Below, piece after piece: positions 8,756 through 19,261 of a stretch of DNA of 64,000 nucleotides. The number at the start of each line of letters is the position of its first letter. The stretch's first letter is position 1. Under the pieces are notes generated by a model. The model ran no database searches. It was not told where the DNA came from and saw only the letters and a program-made list of their open reading frames with translations. The position numbers and the translations under genes were made by a program. The stretch is taken from the NCBI RefSeq assembly GCF_008973715.1, contig NZ_WBOL01000006.1, positions 124,001 through 188,000 of the forward strand, read 5' to 3'. The stretch is from Nitrincola schmidtii. GTDB taxonomy: Bacteria > Pseudomonadota > Gammaproteobacteria > Pseudomonadales > Balneatricaceae.

Positions 8756-9982
8756 TTAGATCCCGTCACGATCACGAAATCCAATCAGGTAGAGAATACC
8801 ATCCAAACCTAATGTTGAAATGGCCTGTTTAGCGCTCTCTCTGACAAGCGGTTTGGCCCGAAAAGCAATACCAAGTCCGGCTATTGAAAGCATTGGCAGA
8901 TCATTCGCCCCATCACCAACAGCAATCGTTTGTTCTAGCCTTAATCCCTCACGCTCGGCAATCTCTCGCAACAGTTGAGCTTTACGCTCACCATTGACGA
9001 TCTCTCCTGTTACTTCACCTGTTACTTTGCCATCAATGATGTCCAGCTCATTCGCATAAACATAATCAAAACCCAGTCGCTGCTGAAGGCCTTTGGCAAA
9101 GTAGTTAAAGCCGCCCGATAGAATAGCCGTTTTGAACCCTAAGGCTTTCAGTTGAGATACCAAGGTTTCAGCACCCTCAGTTAACTTCAAACGTGCTGCA
9201 ATTTTATCCAAGGCGGAAACATCCAACCCTTTTAACAGCGCCACACGCTTGCGGAAGCTTTCATTAAAATCCAGCTCACCTCGCATCGCGGCTTCGGTGA
9301 TTTCGGCAACTTGATCACCGACACCCGCTTCTTTCGCTAGCTCATCAATCACTTCTGCTTCAATCAAGGTTGAATCCATATCGAACACAACTAAACGACG
9401 ATTGCGTCTGAAGATATCATCATGCTGGAAAGCGATATCCACTTCATAATCTGAAGCTGCTTGAAGAAATGCCTGTCTTAAAGCTGAAGCATCTGCCGGA
9501 ATACCGCGAACGGAGAATTCAACGCAGGCTTTAGTCTTTTCTGTATTGGAGGGTGTTTCAAGAGACACTCGACCCGAAAGACGATTGATATTATCGATAT
9601 TCAAACCGTGACTAGCCGCAATTTCAGCAACACGTGCGATATGCAGTGCACTAATACGACGACCTAGCAACGTAATGATATGCCGAGACTTACCCTGCCC
9701 AGAAACCCATTGCTCATAATCACGTGGATCGACAGGCTCGAAACGCACATGCATATCTAATTCATGCGCTCTGAACAGTAAATCACGCAATAAGTTAGAA
9801 GCGCCGGCTTCCGTGGGCACTTGAATCAATATACCTAAGGACAGGGTGTTATGAATAACAGCCTGACCGATATCTAAAATATTGACGTTAAAATTTGCCA
9901 GAATTCCGGTAATACCCGCGGTAACTCCCGGGCGATCCTTACCCGAGAGTGTCATCAGAATTATTTCGTTCATGGATGTCAT
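8756..9982 (-). CDS. serB: Phosphoserine phosphatase SerB with N-terminal ACT domains
   Basis: SerB removes phosphate from phosphoserine in the last step of serine synthesis. The 408-residue product is the long type: two ACT-like regulatory domains (residues 5-175, opening with LSGKDRPGVTAGITG) precede a HAD phosphatase domain. The catalytic motif FDMDSTLIEAE lies near 203, with an ILSGGF motif and GDGANDLPML downstream. The start ATG overlaps the rnr stop as ATGA, so translation is probably coupled to rnr. A second ATG three codons in is possible. Pseudomonas also pairs serB with fimX. Confidence 0.95.
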   Translation of the reverse strand: MTSMNEIILMTLSGKDRPGVTAGITGILANFNVNILDIGQAVIHNTLSLGILIQVPTEAGASNLLRDLLFRAHELDMHVRFEPVDPRDYEQWVSGQGKSRHIITLLGRRISALHIARVAEIAASHGLNIDNINRLSGRVSLETPSNTEKTKACVEFSVRGIPADASALRQAFLQAASDYEVDIAFQHDDIFRRNRRLVVFDMDSTLIEAEVIDELAKEAGVGDQVAEITEAAMRGELDFNESFRKRVALLKGLDVSALDKIAARLKLTEGAETLVSQLKALGFKTAILSGGFNYFAKGLQQRLGFDYVYANELDIIDGKVTGEVTGEIVNGERKAQLLREIAEREGLRLEQTIAVGDGANDLPMLSIAGLGIAFRAKPLVRESAKQAISTLGLDGILYLIGFRDRDGI

Positions 9983-12369
9983 TTTTTTCTTGATGATGGC
10001 TTACGTGATGAAGCGGTTGAAGGCCCAGCTTTACGACTAGGTGATGACTTACTGTCATCGACTTTGCCTTTGCGAAGCTGATCTCGCTTCGACGGTTTTT
10101 TGGGCACGGGAGCGCTATTCTGACTGGTTCCATCCGCCAAATCAAAGTCGATTTTACGCTCATCAAGATCCACTCTAACCACACGCACATTTAGGCTATC
10201 GCCTAGCTTAAATACTCGCTTGGTACGATCACCCACTAAGCGCTGCTTTGCTGCATCAAAGTGGTAATAATCACTGGGCAGACCGGTAATATGTACCAAG
10301 CCTTCCACATAGAGGTCTTTGATCTCTACGAACAAACCAAACCCAGTCACAGCCGCAACGACTCCTTCAAAGTGATTGCCGATCTGCCCCTGCATATACT
10401 CACATTTCAACCAAGCAACCACATCGCGTGTCGCATCATCAGCGCGTCGCTCTGTCATCGAGCATTGTTCACCCAGCGCCAACATCTCTTCCATCGTGTA
10501 ATGCTTGACGAAAGCAGGCTTAGCACTAAACCCTGAAGGTCGCTCTATCTCTTTAATTCGCTTACCGGTATGAATGGCAGCACGGATATTACGATGCACC
10601 AGCAAATCGGGATAGCGACGAATAGGCGATGTAAAATGTGCATAGGCCTCATAGGCCAGACCAAAGTGTCCTTTATTTTCAGGACTGTAGACCGCTTGCT
10701 GCATGGAACGAAGCATCATGGTCTGAATAATATGCTGATCTGGACGGTTTTCTATCGCAGTTGCCAATTTCAAATAGTCTTTCGGCTCTGGCTTCTCACC
10801 GCCCGGAAGGTTTAAACCTAACTCGCTTAAAAAACCACGGAGGTTTTTAAGCTTTTGATCCTTTGGCCCCTCATGAATACGGTACAGGCTCGGCTGTTTA
10901 TACTTATCCAGGAATCGTGCTGTTGCTACGTTCGCACACAACATACATTCTTCAATAATTTTATGAGCATCGTTACGATGAATGGGAACAATACGCTCAA
11001 TTTTGCGCTCTGGGCCAAATTCAATACGTGTTTCAACCGTATCAAAGTCAATCGCACCACGCTCATCTCTGGCTTTCCGTAAGGCTTTATACAGGCCGTA
11101 AAGGGTTTCCAAATGAGGAGTAACCGCAGCATATTCTTGACGCAACTGCTTTTGTTCGTCCGCCTCACCAATCTGCCCAAGGATCGCTGCCACTTTATTG
11201 TAAGTAAGACGTGCCTTAGAGTTGATGACGGCTTCATAAAAACGAAAGTCTTTTAGCACACCGGAACGTGAAATATTCATCTCACAAACCATGGATAAAC
11301 GATCAACTTTAGGATTTAACGAGCAAAGTCCATTGGATAATAACTCTGGTAGCATCGGCACCACAAAGCCGGGGAAGTAAACAGAGTTACCACGAAGAAT
11401 CGCTTCATTATCCAGCGCTGATCCTGGCTGGACATAGTAAGAAACGTCAGCGATGGCAACCCATAGACGCCAACCGCCTAGACGTTTCTTTTCAGCATAG
11501 ACGGCATCATCAAAGTCACGTGCATCTTCACCATCAATTGTCACTAAGGGTAAATTACGCAGATCAACACGATTGGCTTTATCTTTTTCCGCCACTTCAG
11601 GAGCAAGTTCAGCAATTTGCTGATGCACCGCTTCCGGCCATTCATTGGGAATATCATGACTGTGAATGGCGACTTTGATCTCCATCCCTGCTGATAAATG
11701 CTCACCTAACACTTCAACCACTTGCGCACGCGCAGGTTGCCGACGATTAGGATACTGAAGAATTTCAGCAACGACTAACTGACCATCGCTATAGGTTAAA
11801 TCTGACTGTTCATTCGGAATAATCATCACTTGATTGGTGATGCGTTGATTTTCAGGTATCAGCGAACCAAAGCCATTGTGACCGTCAAAACGACCCACCA
11901 CTTTTTTAATACTGCGCTCTAATACCTCAACAACCTTCGCCTCACGACGACCTCGGCTATCTAAACCGATCTCCTGAACTAAGGCTTTATCACCGTCAAA
12001 CACTTCACGCATATTACGTGCATTCAAAAACAGGTCATCACCACCATCTTCAGGCTTTAAAAAACCGTAACCATCTCGGTGGCCAATCACACGACCACTG
12101 ATGAGATTCATTTTTTCGATCAGACCGAATTCATTGCGACGGTTGGAGATTAATTGTCCGTCTCGGCACATGGCAATAAGTCGACGACGTATCGCCTCTA
12201 TATCATCTTCGTGTGTTAAACCTAGTTCATCGCACAGATCAGGATGTGCAATCGGCGCACCCCATTTTTGTAAAAATTCGAGTATAAACTCACGACTCGG
12301 CACAGGATTGTCATATTTGGTTGCTTCCTGTGCTGCATTAGGATCTTTTTCAACCCATTTATTTTTCAT
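9979..12369 (-). CDS. rnr: Ribonuclease R (3'-5' exoribonuclease)
   Basis: RNase R degrades structured RNA and takes part in rRNA quality control and cold adaptation. The product from the chosen start is 796 residues. It has an N-terminal winged-helix region and cold-shock-like domains with GRVIGHRDGYGFLKPEDGG. The RNB catalytic domain carries the DGEDARDFDDAVYAE acidic cluster near residue 290. An S1 domain (EGVVAAVTGFGLFVEI) and a basic, Ser/Lys-rich tail follow. The frame extends 10 codons further upstream, but that start lies inside the secF terminator hairpin, so I use the ATG at 12369. The stop overlaps serB. Confidence 0.95.
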   Translation of the reverse strand: MKNKWVEKDPNAAQEATKYDNPVPSREFILEFLQKWGAPIAHPDLCDELGLTHEDDIEAIRRRLIAMCRDGQLISNRRNEFGLIEKMNLISGRVIGHRDGYGFLKPEDGGDDLFLNARNMREVFDGDKALVQEIGLDSRGRREAKVVEVLERSIKKVVGRFDGHNGFGSLIPENQRITNQVMIIPNEQSDLTYSDGQLVVAEILQYPNRRQPARAQVVEVLGEHLSAGMEIKVAIHSHDIPNEWPEAVHQQIAELAPEVAEKDKANRVDLRNLPLVTIDGEDARDFDDAVYAEKKRLGGWRLWVAIADVSYYVQPGSALDNEAILRGNSVYFPGFVVPMLPELLSNGLCSLNPKVDRLSMVCEMNISRSGVLKDFRFYEAVINSKARLTYNKVAAILGQIGEADEQKQLRQEYAAVTPHLETLYGLYKALRKARDERGAIDFDTVETRIEFGPERKIERIVPIHRNDAHKIIEECMLCANVATARFLDKYKQPSLYRIHEGPKDQKLKNLRGFLSELGLNLPGGEKPEPKDYLKLATAIENRPDQHIIQTMMLRSMQQAVYSPENKGHFGLAYEAYAHFTSPIRRYPDLLVHRNIRAAIHTGKRIKEIERPSGFSAKPAFVKHYTMEEMLALGEQCSMTERRADDATRDVVAWLKCEYMQGQIGNHFEGVVAAVTGFGLFVEIKDLYVEGLVHITGLPSDYYHFDAAKQRLVGDRTKRVFKLGDSLNVRVVRVDLDERKIDFDLADGTSQNSAPVPKKPSKRDQLRKGKVDDSKSSPSRKAGPSTASSRKPSSRKK

Positions 12370-12388
12370 ATTTTTTCCATTTATAAAC

Positions 12389-12415
12389 AAAGCCGGCATA
12401 TAGCCGGCTTTTTTG
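12389..12415. terminator. Rho-independent terminator between secF and rnr
   Basis: AAGCCGGC and its complement surround a 5-base loop (ATATA), with TTTTTTG on the + side and TTTGTTT on the - side. On the - strand it follows the secF stop and precedes rnr, so it probably ends the yajC-secD-secF transcript. Confidence 0.75.
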
Positions 12416-12425
12416 TAAAGATCAA

Positions 12426-13352
12426 TTAAGGAACCAGTTCCTCTTCCTCATCCTCTTTCGGAGGTGGAGGGATCAAATCTTCTCGGGTGACATTCAACAA
12501 CAATAGAATGTTACCAGCCACATAAACCGACGAATAAGTACCAATAATAACACCTGCTAACAGTGCTATCGCGAAACCATAGATCATTTCACCGCCAAAT
12601 ATAGCTAAAACGACCAACACCATCATCGTCGTTAAAGAAGTGACTATCGTTCTACTTAAGGTTTGGTTAAGCGATGTATTCAGCACTTCAATCGAATCAC
12701 TGACTCGTAAAACCCTAAAGTTTTCACGAATACGATCATAGACAACGATGGTATCGTTTAAAGAATAGCCGATAACCGCTAAAAGTGCTGCTAATACCGT
12801 TAAATCAAAGTCTATCTGCATCAACGAGAAGAAGCCTAGCACAATAATAACATCATGCGCTAAAGCCAATACCGCACCCACCGAGAACTTAAACTGAAAA
12901 CGGAAGGCTAAGTAGATCATTACCATAATCAAGGCAACTAACAATCCTAGTCCACCCTGTTCTCGTAACTCCTCACCCACTTGAGAGCCAACAAACTCAT
13001 TACGTCTTAAAGTAACCGAGCCATCAGCTTCTTGCTGCAAAATTTCTAGAATTGTTTGTCCTAGTTGCGGATCATGCGCTTCACCCAGTCGAATGAGGAT
13101 ATCATTTGCAGAGCCAAAGGTTTGCACCACTGCATCGCCATAACCAGCACCACGAAGATGACCTCTGACCACCTCTAGTTCGACCGGCTGATCATAGGTC
13201 ACTTCGACAAGACTACCACCGGTGAAATCTAAGCCGAACTTAAGTCCATTAATCGCTAATGAGCCTATGGAAACGAGTATCAACACGATGGAGAAGATCG
13301 CCGCAATGCGACGAGCTCCCATAAAGTTGAATTCTTTTTTAATATTAATCAT
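12426..13352 (-). CDS. secF: Protein translocase subunit SecF
   Basis: SecF works with SecD as an inner-membrane, proton-driven motor that helps pull proteins through SecYEG. The 308-residue product starts MINIKKEFNFMGARR and has six membrane spans. It has the GLKFGLDFTGGSLVEV motif near residue 35 and the conserved IGYSLNDTIVVYDRIREN motif near 200. The frame is open to 13403, but the ATG at 13352 has a GAGGG ribosome-binding site and leaves a 7-base gap after secD. The last residues are strongly acidic (KEDEEEELVP). Confidence 0.95.
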   Translation of the reverse strand: MINIKKEFNFMGARRIAAIFSIVLILVSIGSLAINGLKFGLDFTGGSLVEVTYDQPVELEVVRGHLRGAGYGDAVVQTFGSANDILIRLGEAHDPQLGQTILEILQQEADGSVTLRRNEFVGSQVGEELREQGGLGLLVALIMVMIYLAFRFQFKFSVGAVLALAHDVIIVLGFFSLMQIDFDLTVLAALLAVIGYSLNDTIVVYDRIRENFRVLRVSDSIEVLNTSLNQTLSRTIVTSLTTMMVLVVLAIFGGEMIYGFAIALLAGVIIGTYSSVYVAGNILLLLNVTREDLIPPPPKEDEEEELVP

Positions 13353-13359
13353 ATAACCC

Positions 13360-15213
13360 TCAGAGCCAAAGCTTCTGCAGTTTGCGGCCACCATAGGTCG
13401 CATTGACCAAGGCTCGCGTAATCACGAGTGCTGCAAACATTGAGGTGACTATTCCGACCGATAGCGTTACAGCAAAACCTTTGACAGGCCCTGTACCCAT
13501 AGCAAACAGAATCACTGCTGCAATTAGGGTGGTAACGTTAGCATCCAAAATCGTACTAAAGGCGCGACCAAAGCCCGAATTAATCGCACTTTGCACCGGT
13601 GCACCGCTACGGAGCTCTTCTTTAATACGCTCAAATATCAACACGTTAGCATCAACAGCCATACCGACTGTCAACACAATACCTGCGATACCCGGAAGCG
13701 TCAGCGTTGCACCTAACATCGACATGACTGCGATAATCATCACCAAGTTAAGCGTTAGCGCGACGTTTGCCAATAATCCGAAGACGCGGTAGAAAAGCGC
13801 CATAAACACCATCACCAAGGCAAAGCCTATCTGTACCGATGTAACACCCATCTTGATGTTTGCTTCACCTAGGCTTGGACCAATGGTTCGTTCTTCAACA
13901 AAATAGATGGGAGCGGCCAAGGCACCAGCTCGCAGTAACAGGGCCAGTTCAGAAGACTCTCGAGGGCTATCTAGTCCAGTAATACGGAACTGATTGCCTA
14001 AGACACTTTGAATCGTCGCTAAAGAAATCAGGCGCTTTTCCGTGTAGGGAATACGGCGCTCGACCATCTCACCGTCAACACGCTCCATTACATTTCGTGT
14101 TTTATGTTCAACAAATACAACCGCCATGCGACGCTGCAGTGCATTTCGGGTGACACGACTCATCATCTGGCCACCACGCGCATCCAAGGTTATAGAAACC
14201 TGTGGCATACCGTTTTCATCAAAGGTGGCATTGGCGTTAGCCACGCTGGATCCGGTGATAATAATATCGCGTTCAAGTGTTGCACGGCGATCAGGATCAT
14301 TACGGAACTCAAATACTTCAGTTGCGGCTCTACTTGCATCACTAAGAGCCTCTAAACGAAACTCTAGGTTAGCCGTTTGACCGATAACACGCTTAGCGGC
14401 AGCCGCATCCTGAATACCAGGAAGCTGAACCACAATTCGGTTTCGACCTTGACGCTGAACTAAGGGTTCTGCAACACCTAACTCGTTAACACGATTACGT
14501 AAGGTCGTTAAGTTTTGCTGAATTGCGTAGTCTTCGATATCACGAACGGTTTGCTCATTCAACGTAACATAGAGAAACCATGCCTCATCTTGCTGGGCAG
14601 TTTCAAAGGCAAACTCTTGAAAATCTCGGCGTAAGCGGCTTTGTGCTTCATCTCGTGCTTCGGCATCAGCAAAACGAGCAACCAAGCGACCATCATCTTC
14701 TAGTTCCACTGAACGGTAACGAATGCGCTGTTCACGCAATGTGGTACGTATATCACTGGCATAGACTTCTAAACGCTGAGTCACGGCCTGTACCGTGTCG
14801 ACTTCCATTAAGAAGTGGACACCACCACGCAGATCAAGACCTAAAGTCATCGGTCTTGCACCTATCGCAGTCAACCAATCTGGGGTTGTTGGCGCTAAAT
14901 TCATCGCCACAACAAAATTTTCGCCCAGCCCTCGCGTTAGCGCAGCTCGAGCTCTTAACTGTGCATCACCCGAATCGAAACGTATCATGCCCGCTTCATT
15001 TTCCAGTTCGGCACTTTTGAAGCTGATACCTTCTTGTTCCAGTACATTAACCGCTTGAGCTATGATGCGGTCATCAACTTGATGAACGGCGCGTGAGCCC
15101 GAAATTTGCACGGCATAGTCTTCAGGATATAGGTTTGGAGCTGCATAGATGGCGGCGATGACCAACACCAATACAATCAGTAAATTTTTCCACAAAGGGT
15201 AGCGGTTGAGCAT
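13360..15213 (-). CDS. secD: Protein translocase subunit SecD
   Basis: SecD is the larger partner of SecF. The 617-residue product begins MLNRYPLWKNLL with one span, then has a large periplasmic domain that includes LGLDLRGGVHFLMEVD near residue 125. The membrane half carries five spans with the GMAVDANVLIFERIKEEL motif near 510, whose Asp belongs to the proton path. Length agrees with enteric SecD. It is followed by secF after 7 bases and preceded by yajC, the usual order. A hairpin in the yajC-secD gap may lower read-through. Confidence 0.96.
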   Translation of the reverse strand: MLNRYPLWKNLLIVLVLVIAAIYAAPNLYPEDYAVQISGSRAVHQVDDRIIAQAVNVLEQEGISFKSAELENEAGMIRFDSGDAQLRARAALTRGLGENFVVAMNLAPTTPDWLTAIGARPMTLGLDLRGGVHFLMEVDTVQAVTQRLEVYASDIRTTLREQRIRYRSVELEDDGRLVARFADAEARDEAQSRLRRDFQEFAFETAQQDEAWFLYVTLNEQTVRDIEDYAIQQNLTTLRNRVNELGVAEPLVQRQGRNRIVVQLPGIQDAAAAKRVIGQTANLEFRLEALSDASRAATEVFEFRNDPDRRATLERDIIITGSSVANANATFDENGMPQVSITLDARGGQMMSRVTRNALQRRMAVVFVEHKTRNVMERVDGEMVERRIPYTEKRLISLATIQSVLGNQFRITGLDSPRESSELALLLRAGALAAPIYFVEERTIGPSLGEANIKMGVTSVQIGFALVMVFMALFYRVFGLLANVALTLNLVMIIAVMSMLGATLTLPGIAGIVLTVGMAVDANVLIFERIKEELRSGAPVQSAINSGFGRAFSTILDANVTTLIAAVILFAMGTGPVKGFAVTLSVGIVTSMFAALVITRALVNATYGGRKLQKLWL

Positions 15214-15230
15214 TGTGCTCCTTCCTCGGT

Positions 15231-15260
15231 AAACAAAAGCGCCACTACAGGAGTGGCGCT
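15231..15260 (-). terminator. Hairpin with T-tract between yajC and secD
   Basis: On the - strand AGCGCCACT and its complement form a 9-base stem with a 5-base loop, followed directly by TTTTGTTT. It lies between the yajC stop and the secD start. Since these genes normally act together, it is more likely an attenuator or processing site than a full stop. Confidence 0.6.
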
Positions 15261-15277
15261 GACGCTGGTTTCAGCCG

Positions 15278-15604
15278 TTAGATATCCTTGATGGTACCCT
15301 TAGGCAGCTCAGCGGCCACATGGGCTTTCTGAAACTTAAGTTCTACGCCATTGCTGACTTCTAGTACCACATAATCATCGGTCAGACGAACGACCTTGCC
15401 GATAATACCACCGGCAGTAATCACTTCATCACCCTTACTCAGACCACCGACTAGCGCTTTATGTTCCTTGGCACGTTTTGCCTGTGGACGCCAAAGGAAG
15501 AAATAAAAGATTAGCGCAAAGCCAACCAAAAACAGCATGTTAAACATGCCAGGATCCATACCACCCGCTTCTTGTGCGAAGGCTGGCGAAATAAAGAAGC
15601 TCAT
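15278..15604 (-). CDS. yajC: Preprotein translocase accessory subunit YajC
   Basis: YajC is a small inner-membrane protein that associates with SecDF. The 108-residue product has a single N-terminal membrane span (NMLFLVGFALIFYFFLW) and then the conserved cytosolic stretch RPQAKRAKEHKAL. The motif KGDEVITAGGIIGKV follows. It lies between tgt and secD, the order found across gammaproteobacteria (queA-tgt-yajC-secD-secF), and all five are read in the same direction here. Confidence 0.96.
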   Translation of the reverse strand: MSFFISPAFAQEAGGMDPGMFNMLFLVGFALIFYFFLWRPQAKRAKEHKALVGGLSKGDEVITAGGIIGKVVRLTDDYVVLEVSNGVELKFQKAHVAAELPKGTIKDI

Positions 15605-15664
15605 TCAGGCGTTCTCCAGTTATTGTCTAAGTTAACGAAACTTTTAAATATTTTTTAAAGACGA

Positions 15665-17856
<2,192 letters not shown>

Positions 17857-17922
17857 GATCTAACCTGTAAGAAAAATTAAGTTGCGTATTTTACCTCAAT
17901 CAAAAGAATTTTTCAGTCTTGA

Positions 17923-17950
17923 TTGACCGCTGCGAAAAAGACCTTATAAT
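17923..17950 (+). promoter_or_regulatory. Sigma-70 promoter of tRNA-Leu
   Basis: TTGACC and a perfect TATAAT are separated by 16 bases, about 45 bases before the mature tRNA start. It is the best-matching promoter in this intergenic region and points toward the tRNA. Confidence 0.7.
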
Positions 17951-17995
17951 ATGCGCTCTGTTGTTGAGGTAAACGCTTCAACTCAGCTTCAAGTT

Positions 17996-18081
17996 GGCGG
18001 TGTGGTGAAATTGGTAGACACGACGGATTCAAAATCCGTTGCTGAATAAGCGTGGCGGTTCGAGTCCGCCCACCGCTACCA
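17996..18081 (+). tRNA. tRNA-Leu (CAA)
   Basis: This is a class II tRNA of 86 bases with a long variable arm. Its anticodon arm is CGGATTCAAAATCCG (anticodon CAA, reading UUG). The T-arm is GGTTCGAGTCC and CCA is encoded. Its 3' end is a typical site for phage-type integrases, and an integrase remnant does lie downstream. Confidence 0.94.
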
Positions 18082-18205
18082 TTACGGGGTTTTAACCCTT
18101 CTCGTACAATCTCTCAAACCTTGTAACCATGCGGGTTAGAGCTTAATATTACTCTAATAGCTTCTCACTCAATAGCGAAACTTATAGCTATTTCAGAGGG
18201 TAGAA

Positions 18206-18375
18206 CTGGGGGTATAACCTGAAACAACCCTTAAACAAGCTCGCTCAAAGTCTGATGAAGCACGGCAATTGCTGGCTGATGGCATAAACCCCAGCACACA
18301 TAAGCAAAATATAAAGAAGATAAGCAGCGCACTAGAGCGCTTTTTGTTACCTGCGTTAGGCCGTACCCCCATTCA
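18206..18375 (+). pseudogene. Fragment of a tyrosine integrase N-terminal region
   Basis: Translation in one frame gives LGV, a stop, then PETTLKQARSKSDEARQLL, ADGINPSTHKQ and, a few codons later, SALERFLLPALGRTPI. These are hallmarks of P4-type integrases: the LGxYP region of the arm-binding domain and the FPALGxxPI segment before the core-binding domain. The family Tyr codon is now the stop at 18215-18217. About 40 residues are missing between the two matches, and the catalytic half is absent. Such enzymes insert at the 3' end of tRNA genes, and tRNA-Leu lies just upstream. The match breaks off where the MASE1 fragment begins, so this is the relic of a deleted element. Confidence 0.75.
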
Positions 18376-18570
18376 GTATCTACCCCAAATTAACAACCCA
18401 GCAAGACCTAGTCCAGCAGCTGGCCAAAAAGGGACTGAGTAACCTTCAGCAAATGAAGAGAGAATTGTTAAGATACCAAATAGTGCATAGCCTAACGCCA
18501 AAAACAATGTATGAAGAAATCGGTTATATAGCGAATTTTTAGTAGCGGAGACTACTTGAGGCTCTAACAT
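18373..18570 (-). pseudogene. N-terminal fragment of a MASE1-type membrane sensor
   Basis: The 65-residue product has membrane-like segments and ends in VPFWPAAGLGLAGLLIWGRY, a pattern typical of the start of MASE1 domains. Full MASE1 proteins have about eight spans followed by kinase, GGDEF or EAL domains. Here the frame stops straight after the first helices, exactly where the integrase remnant on the other strand ends. The gene was probably truncated by an insertion or deletion. Whether the short frame is still translated cannot be told. The MASE1 call rests on one motif. Confidence 0.55.
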
Positions 18571-18659
18571 CGGAGCTGAACACCTATTTAGTGTGAATCT
18601 CCATTGTGCGCTTACGATACCCTATTCACAACGAACCTTTATGCCACTCCCCCTTCATA

Positions 18660-18675
18660 TGTGATCTAGGTCACA
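18660..18675. promoter_or_regulatory. CRP/Vfr-type binding site
   Basis: TGTGATCTAGGTCACA is a perfect TGTGA-N6-TCACA palindrome. A weak promoter downstream (TTGCGA, 17 bases, CACTAT at 18693-18721) would put the site near -61, the class I activator position, for the secreted-protein gene at 18761. It also lies upstream of the truncated MASE1 gene. Confidence 0.6.
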
Positions 18676-18760
18676 AAGTGAGCTGATTTTTATTGCGAGG
18701 TTAATCAGTTACAGACACTATCCTTTTCCGAAGTGATAGATCAATTATAAGGACCCGATC

Positions 18761-19258
18761 ATGCGAGCAATAGTCACCAGTCTAACGCTGTTGTTTTTGA
18801 CACTCATGAGCCAATTGGCAGTAGCTATCGATATTCGTGAATTAAGAAGCATCAATGCACAAGTTAATTTAGAATTTCAAAGACAGCCAACAAAAGAAAA
18901 ACGATATAACCACTCTGCCTTGGCTAAATATCATTTAGTCCGTCAACGCTATCCCCATGCTCGCACAATGATCACTCACGCCCAACATGTGACGCCCAGT
19001 GGGTATGAGATTGAACCTTTGACTGTTCTTGCAGTGGAGGTGAATAATCGTTTGTGGATCTTAGACTTTGAGTTATTAAATATTTATACCGCACAAGATC
19101 GTCGCGACATTAAGCCTTTGACCAGCATAGAAATGCGTGATGGGCAGGTCTGGATACATCATGTGGACAATGACTGGTCGATTATCAGCAGCCAACCAGC
19201 CGACTCAGCCACCAAAGAGAGACTGAGATCGACCTTATGGGAAAATATGCCTGGGTAA
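18761..19258 (+). CDS. Small secreted protein of unknown function
   Basis: I do not recognise this 165-residue protein. It starts with a clear Sec signal peptide (a hydrophobic stretch ending in QLAVA, cleavage near residue 22). The mature part is about 140 residues of mixed charge with no cysteines, repeats or known catalytic motif, so it should be periplasmic or released. An AAGGA ribosome-binding site lies 9 bases before the ATG. A perfect CRP-type site and a candidate promoter lie upstream, which suggests catabolite or cAMP control. It converges on the dadA-like gene, with only three bases between the stops. Confidence 0.75.
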   Translation: MRAIVTSLTLLFLTLMSQLAVAIDIRELRSINAQVNLEFQRQPTKEKRYNHSALAKYHLVRQRYPHARTMITHAQHVTPSGYEIEPLTVLAVEVNNRLWILDFELLNIYTAQDRRDIKPLTSIEMRDGQVWIHHVDNDWSIISSQPADSATKERLRSTLWENMPG

Positions 19259-19261
19259 GGC

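Noticed and set aside
13403-13792. 129-codon + strand frame opposite secD
   Set aside because: It is fully antisense to the membrane half of secD and has the Ile/Ala/Thr-rich bias expected of an antisense membrane gene.
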